From Phycomyces nitens (lineage: Eukaryota; Mucoromycota; Mucoromycetes; Mucorales; Phycomycetaceae), in contig JAHRBC010000007.1 in assembly GCA_022702545.1 (NCBI GenBank), positions 744,001 to 808,000 of the forward strand: a DNA stretch of 64,000 nucleotides, written 5' to 3'. Positions 58,873-64,000 of the stretch are shown here, piece after piece. Position 1 is the stretch's first letter. Each line of letters starts with the position of its first letter. Both the position numbers and the translations under genes were made by a program. Under the pieces are notes generated by a model. That model was not told the origin of the DNA, ran no database searches, and saw only the letters and a program-made list of their open reading frames with translations.

Positions 58873-60810
58873 ATGGCTTGTTCTTGCCTCTTGAACAATG
58901 CACAACTTATAGCCGCCAATCTGTCCAACAATGATCGGATTCAATGTCTAATGGTCAATCGGGCCTGGAATGCATCCTTTTTGCCAATACTTTACCACGA
59001 CATATTCATCACGTCTCGCAAACAACGTCGCCTCCTGTTCAAACGTCTGGGCGACTCGGAAAAGAAGGATTCGGTGGGATTGTTAATCAGGCACCTAAGA
59101 TTCATTGACAATGTCGGTCTATCGCGCGATGAGTTTGAACTGCTCCCCAAGCTCTGTCCTCTTTTAGAGATCATTGTCTTTACGCCATCAGTATGGCAAC
59201 ACTTGAGATGCGCAAAGATCCTGACTCGCTGGAAAAATGTACACACTCTTCCGACCCTCAGTCGCAAGAAGCTTGCGAGCTATTGTCTTGGAGTGCTTGG
59301 TGACCAGCTAAGAGACCTATCGTTTGACGGTCAACTAGTCGAGAAACTCCACCAGCGAGATGAATTTGTGCCAATGCTCTCCAAAGTCCATTGGCTGACC
59401 AGTCTCAATTTTGGTGGGAATCCTAGTCTAAATAGCTATCTAAACACCCTTTGCTTTGACCTCAAGGCAATCAATGCTATTCACAAACATTGTCCATTCT
59501 TGCAAAACATGACACTCTCATGGCTAGTCTTGTCCACCGGGACCTCTAGCCAGCCCAATACCCTGGTCGGTATTCGCCCGGCACCCAAGATGAGGATGCT
59601 CAAACTACAGCATATACAGCTTAATGATCCACATTGGCTCCATATCATTGCTCACAAATATCCCAATCTTGTCTCATTGGAGCTCCATAACGTCAATTGG
59701 ACAGAGAATGTCCATGAGCTGACTGCCAAGCGTATTAAAGACTACCATAATGCGTACCTTGCCATTGCACGCAATCTAAAGCAACTCAAAGTTTTGAAAT
59801 TAACCAGACTAGAACCACGTCTATGGCCAAGTCAATTGTTTTTGCAGGCGATTAGAGAGTCAGGCACCATGCTCCATACAATCGAAATCTTACCTCGGCA
59901 CAATTATACAACCACCACTCTTGCCAGTCCCGATGCATTTCAGGAGATGATAAACACTTTCCCACCTAATGCAAGGAGTATATCCTTCAAGACGTGTGTG
60001 TACGATGTGTTTCCCTCTGACATGATTAAGCAACTAGAAACCCAATGTGCCTTTATTACCGAATTAAACTTGTCTGGAAGTGAGGTGTCCGAGATCCACT
60101 TGCCCGTCATCTCTCTCGAACAACTCTTGGACGGTTTCCCAAGACTACAGAGCCTGCGACTAGAACATTATGATCTCGAAGCACAAAACAAACGAGGGCT
60201 TCTGGTAGACAAGCATCGACTAAAGACTTTCCACTTGGCCAAGGTGTGGCTTACAAACGACCATGTCTTTAGCTACCTCTCTGTGCGTTGCCCACAGCTG
60301 TCAGATATGTCATTAGATGACTGCACATGGCGCACAAACAAGCCCTCGATGGATATCAAGGTCGACATGCCGTACCATACCTTTCATAAATTCGGTGTTC
60401 GGTCCATGCATATTGCCCATCATATCGAAGGCATCTGGGCACGGCTCGAAGAAGGTGCGATATTCTCGATTACAGAAGTCAAGCGGAATAAACGTATCCT
60501 TGAACGCAAGGGACCAAAGGCTGGAAAGAATGGGTGGTATAGAATTGGGTCTGGGATGATTCGCTGGTACCATCTTTACCAGTTTGAAGATGGGCTGCGG
60601 CTAAGAAGACTTGGTTTGGGTGAGATTGATATGGTCAAGGATTATCGGATGAATGTCGCTGATTTTGAAAAGATGTTTGAACATGATTCTATGCCGAGCA
60701 GAGACTGCTATAATCCTGTGGATTTCTGGCAGGACGATATTCCCTGTGGATATTTTACTTTTCGATGCCATTCGATTGATATGTTTATATATGACTTTGT
60801 TGTACTCTAA
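58873..60810 (+). CDS. F-box protein with leucine-rich repeat-like C-terminus
   Basis: Predicted SCF substrate receptor, single exon of 645 residues. The N-terminus LLNNAQLIAANLSNNDRIQC, then LMVNRAWNASFLPILYHDIF, follows the spacing of Mucoromycota F-boxes (Leu-rich helix, then C..VnraW). LRR-like segments follow, such as LVSLELHNVNWT, LKQLKVLKLTRLEP and LQSLRLEHYDLEA. It is only distantly similar to the F-box gene at 11918, so it is a different subfamily rather than a recent duplicate. The ATG at 58873 is the first in this frame. Confidence 0.78.
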   Translation: MACSCLLNNAQLIAANLSNNDRIQCLMVNRAWNASFLPILYHDIFITSRKQRRLLFKRLGDSEKKDSVGLLIRHLRFIDNVGLSRDEFELLPKLCPLLEIIVFTPSVWQHLRCAKILTRWKNVHTLPTLSRKKLASYCLGVLGDQLRDLSFDGQLVEKLHQRDEFVPMLSKVHWLTSLNFGGNPSLNSYLNTLCFDLKAINAIHKHCPFLQNMTLSWLVLSTGTSSQPNTLVGIRPAPKMRMLKLQHIQLNDPHWLHIIAHKYPNLVSLELHNVNWTENVHELTAKRIKDYHNAYLAIARNLKQLKVLKLTRLEPRLWPSQLFLQAIRESGTMLHTIEILPRHNYTTTTLASPDAFQEMINTFPPNARSISFKTCVYDVFPSDMIKQLETQCAFITELNLSGSEVSEIHLPVISLEQLLDGFPRLQSLRLEHYDLEAQNKRGLLVDKHRLKTFHLAKVWLTNDHVFSYLSVRCPQLSDMSLDDCTWRTNKPSMDIKVDMPYHTFHKFGVRSMHIAHHIEGIWARLEEGAIFSITEVKRNKRILERKGPKAGKNGWYRIGSGMIRWYHLYQFEDGLRLRRLGLGEIDMVKDYRMNVADFEKMFEHDSMPSRDCYNPVDFWQDDIPCGYFTFRCHSIDMFIYDFVVL

Positions 60811-62058
60811 AGGATGTGTAGAATATGTATATAATGAAGATCAGCGCAGTACACAGCATTACAGCAAAAAAAGTGCATTTTTGCACATCAACTTTTTTGT
60901 TCTTTTTTATTATTTTTTGATGAAATGGTTACATTTGGAAGCCTGTTTTAAGAGGTCCAGAATTGAATGGGGTGTTAAAAATATCTTGAAACTCTGTGCG
61001 ACAGCAATGTCAGTAAGATATGCCTGGTGATAAGTGGCTAATGACAGTTGCCGGGTATCGCTGCTGCAGCAATATTCAAACTGGGCAGCAGGGTGCTTTA
61101 TATATATATATTCCATATTAATACAATAATAATAATAATAATAATATGGTGTTTCGCCTGGGTGCTTTGGTTGGAGTACATTCGAGAGTGCCTTGGGTTT
61201 GTACAAACTCTCTTTGGTTACACGGTTACAAGTGTCTTCAAACACTCGGATTTTAATGGAATGTATATAAAGAACGTCGGTTCAAAGAGTGGGTTTGATA
61301 ACCGGTTGGTCTCTCTACGGACAGATCTCTATATTGGAATCACAAAAACATGGATTCTAGAATGCTTTTGGGCTGCAGGGTGAGTTTGGACAGGCCATAT
61401 CAGGTGTGTGCTTGGTGTTCTCTGTGTCACAGATGGCCCAGGAACATAAAAGACCTCTATCAACCTCTTCAAAGTATTTCTTGGGCTGTAAAGATCAGTC
61501 TTCAAGGACAATGCTGGTTTGTTTTTGGTGATTTGAAGCAGGGTGGTCCAATATTCTATATTCTATAATTGCATAGTTTTCAATTATTAAGGTTTGTGGC
61601 TAAACAGCTGTCAAGAGCGGACAGAAAATTGATATAGATATTGGATCGTGAGCCTTGGTGCTATTCCAAAAAAGAATGCTTCTTGGTGCTTCATTTGCAA
61701 ACCATGTAAAAGATATCAAAAATTATTGTTAAAAGACAATACAAATCAACACAATTATCCTTTTGATGTCTTTGTTTTTTGTTTTTTTTTTTTGATGTGA
61801 TCAAGACAAATCACATGACCTTGCAACTGGAGTCTTTAACAACGTATTGCTGCCGATTCAAATCCCAGCGCAACTCGCACAATATACAATTTTATAATAA
61901 AAAAATATATCCTGGATACACATTGTTTATGATGATTTGTTTCCTTTTCTACTTCTTCTTCTTCTTCTTCTTCTTTTTCTTTTTCTTCTTTGTACTTGTC
62001 TATTCTCTCTATAGTTCTTCTTGTGCCTTTTTAAACACATCTTTTTTTTTGTCTTAAC
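60811..62058. other. Intergenic; pyrimidine-rich promoter of the RasGEF gene at the right end
   Basis: 1.25 kb without a supported gene. Includes an AAT run (61121-61146), a T-run (61774-61790) and a long CTT/TTC tract (about 61950-61990) shortly before the ATG at 62059, a strong polypyrimidine leader or promoter element. Confidence 0.4.
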
Positions 62059-64000
62059 ATGGCCGCTGCTGCCGGAGGTCTTCCCCTTGTGCCGCTCTCT
62101 TCTTTCGCCAAAGAATCATCTGTACATGCCAGTGCATACGCTCTAGCAAACGAGACCCTTACAAAGGCAAAACAGGCAAACCCTCCTCTCTCGGTGGGTG
62201 CCCTCCGACGACTGATCGAAGATGTACGAATCGAGGAGAGCAGTTTAGATCGTGTCGCCCGTCAGATGCAGTCTGTCCAATCAGCAACAGCCTTCAACTG
62301 GGATCCGGATGTCCTTGCCAAACAGATTGCAATTCTCGATTGCCAACTGTTTGGAGGAGCCATTCTCAAAAAACAATGGCTGTGTCAACTGGACCGCCAG
62401 CAAACCAAGCTCATCCCTCTCCTGGACTTCCATCGTTACCTCACCCACAGCATAGCCCACCAGGTCATCTATTGGGCGGAGCTTATGAAATGCGGTCCCC
62501 AGGCTGCCAGAGTGGCCCCACCCGTACGTCAAAAGGACAATCTGGTCTCGCACCTTGTCCGGGTCGCCTATCTGCTGTTGCATGCCTATCGCGACTTCTC
62601 TGGCTGTGCAGCCATCCTGCGGGCCCTCACCATGCCAGAGGTCAGACGTCTCCGCAGATTGTGGAACCATTGTCCAGCCCGGACCAAGGACATGTTCCGT
62701 GAACTAGTCCAGGTCATATCTCCCCTGAACAACTACCAGGCCTACCACGACATGTTGCGCCATAAGATCGAGCTCTTTTCGCGTGACCATCAGCGACGGG
62801 GATCCGCCGGAATCATGATCGCCATTCCTTGGATAGACCCGCACCTCCTGTCTATCCAGTCCATCATTACGGCTTATACTGCCGGAGACCATTATGAACC
62901 GATCGAGGTCTCGTCCTTTGACCCGGCAGATCTTGTGTTGTCTTCACCAGGCGCCCGCAAACTGGCATTTGTGATGTCAGTCCTCGAACTATGTCAGCAC
63001 AACTCAACCACCGAGTCAATCGACCTTGTTGAGGATGCACTCGGTCTGGGGGCAGCCACAAGCAAGCGTGCCTCGACCCTCAAGCCAATTCATCTCGAAG
63101 GACTCCGGGTGTCTGTCATACCCATCTCGGATCTCAACCGACTCGCACCAGGCGATCCAATCGTCAACCATTGGCTTGTCTCTCGTGTGTATCTCAGAAA
63201 GGACCAGCTGATGGACGAGAGTATCGAAGTCGAGCCACTTATGCACAATGAACAAATCCGATCAGAAAATGATGACAGAACCGAAATCATCATTCCCCAG
63301 ACCCCTCTTTCCCGCCGTCCAAGCACAGTCATCCTTTTGCCTGAAGAGGAAGATGGGCCAAAAGAGGTCCAGGACGATGTTGACAGCTCAAGTCAGGCAG
63401 AGATCCTGCGCGAACAAGTACGCCAGCAAGAACAAAGACAAAAAGACGAAAGAAGAGACGAGGCCATTGAGCGCCAAAACGAACAAAAGATTGAACAAGA
63501 CCTGCCTAATGGAATGCAACAAGAAATAGACCAAGAGGTTGAGCCAGAAGAGACAGAAGACAAGTCTAGTCAAGACAAGACACTTGTGCCACACGCCGAT
63601 GACTGGCCAGGTCCGGCTGCCCCATTCACAGATGCCGAACAGGACCAGGCTCAGGATGGCGGTGTAAAGAGTGTGGCCGGCCAGTCGGTTGAAAATTGTC
63701 AGGACAGCACCAGCAGCAGCACAGCCAAGAATACCAAAAAGTCCCGCCTGTCACCCACTGCCCCCGAATTTGTGCCTCTGAAGAAATCCACAACCAACAC
63801 CTCGATACTCCAGGCATCAATGAAGTGGCGAACGGGCTCCCCCGTCTTGACTGACACGCCCAGTCCGGACATGGTTGATGACGACGACCAGTCCGAGAAG
63901 TGGACTGGTTACCATCCAACCACTTTGGATCCCAAGCAAAGTCTGAGTGGAGAAGACAATGTTGACGATGACGATGACGAGGAGATCTGGAGGGGCTATC
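62059..64000 (+). CDS. RasGEF-domain protein with PAM2-like motif (3' end beyond window)
   Basis: The frame stays open without introns for 647 codons to the window edge, so the gene is partial. Residues about 83-275 match the catalytic RasGEF (Cdc25-homology) domain: DPDVLAKQIAILDCQLF, LVRVAYLLLHAYRDFSGCAA, ILRALTMPEVRRLRRLWNHC, LVQVISPLNNYQAYHDML, and GIMIAIPWIDPHLLSIQSII. The first 80 residues could be a short REM-like helical region. A long Glu/Gln-rich coiled region follows (ILREQVRQQEQRQKDERRDE), then a PAM2-like motif (LSPTAPEFVP, L at residue 564) and acidic stretches. GC content and third-position C bias are higher than in neighbours. It likely activates a Ras-family GTPase, substrate unknown. 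Confidence 0.82.
   Translation, partial: MAAAAGGLPLVPLSSFAKESSVHASAYALANETLTKAKQANPPLSVGALRRLIEDVRIEESSLDRVARQMQSVQSATAFNWDPDVLAKQIAILDCQLFGGAILKKQWLCQLDRQQTKLIPLLDFHRYLTHSIAHQVIYWAELMKCGPQAARVAPPVRQKDNLVSHLVRVAYLLLHAYRDFSGCAAILRALTMPEVRRLRRLWNHCPARTKDMFRELVQVISPLNNYQAYHDMLRHKIELFSRDHQRRGSAGIMIAIPWIDPHLLSIQSIITAYTAGDHYEPIEVSSFDPADLVLSSPGARKLAFVMSVLELCQHNSTTESIDLVEDALGLGAATSKRASTLKPIHLEGLRVSVIPISDLNRLAPGDPIVNHWLVSRVYLRKDQLMDESIEVEPLMHNEQIRSENDDRTEIIIPQTPLSRRPSTVILLPEEEDGPKEVQDDVDSSSQAEILREQVRQQEQRQKDERRDEAIERQNEQKIEQDLPNGMQQEIDQEVEPEETEDKSSQDKTLVPHADDWPGPAAPFTDAEQDQAQDGGVKSVAGQSVENCQDSTSSSTAKNTKKSRLSPTAPEFVPLKKSTTNTSILQASMKWRTGSPVLTDTPSPDMVDDDDQSEKWTGYHPTTLDPKQSLSGEDNVDDDDDEEIWRGY

Noticed and set aside
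62281..62670. Minus-strand frames opposite the RasGEF gene
   Set aside because: The plus strand is open for 647 codons with RasGEF motifs and C-ending codon bias; antisense frames are shadows of that bias.

Overview
The window looks like nuclear DNA of an early-diverging filamentous fungus, most likely Mucoromycota (Mucorales-like). The basis is AT-rich intergenic DNA, many short introns (about 45-70 nt with GT..AG ends), an HSPA12-type Hsp70 gene, large F-box/leucine-rich proteins, an APSES regulator and a CIN85-like adaptor. No bacterial operon structure or RBS is present. The species cannot be named from the sequence alone.

Layout. 1-2690: a 360-bp repeat with a tRNA-like hairpin pair, directly followed by a decayed LINE reverse transcriptase. 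3032-5095: HSPA12-like ATPase. 5176-6909: dispersed repeats, an LSU-rRNA-like patch and a second copy of the 360-bp repeat. 8176-24866 is gene-dense: RPS24, LETM1, an F-box protein with a decayed inverted paralogue, RCC1, Gtr2/RagC, a calponin-homology-like protein, Tim8 and a Cdc4-like WD40 protein. 26994-45434: APSES factor, folylpolyglutamate synthase, molybdopterin-binding-domain protein, OTUD6-like deubiquitinase, glycogen debranching enzyme, SART3-like protein and Dus1. 45435-51884 is 6.4 kb without a convincing intact gene but rich in repeats, including two SINE-like elements with target-site duplications and a pair of palindrome-flanked 161-bp modules. 51885-64000: Gaa1, a three-SH3 adaptor, a second F-box protein and a RasGEF protein cut by the window end.

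Most identified genes are housekeeping (translation, mitochondrial import and ion homeostasis, Ran and TORC1 signalling, one-carbon metabolism, glycogen breakdown, GPI anchoring, splicing). They do not form a single pathway. Two pairs share short divergent intervals: SART3/Dus1 (160 bp) and Tim8/WD40 (415 bp). Several pairs converge tightly (RCC1/Gtr2, debranching enzyme/SART3).

Most worth a second look: the twin palindrome-flanked modules at 50.3-50.7 kb, a PAM2-like motif in the RasGEF protein, a SART3-like protein without RRMs, a Cdc4 propeller without an F-box, and the SINE-like pair whose hairpin stem appears to covary. All exon boundaries were read by eye from splice consensus and reading frame, and no alignment program was run.
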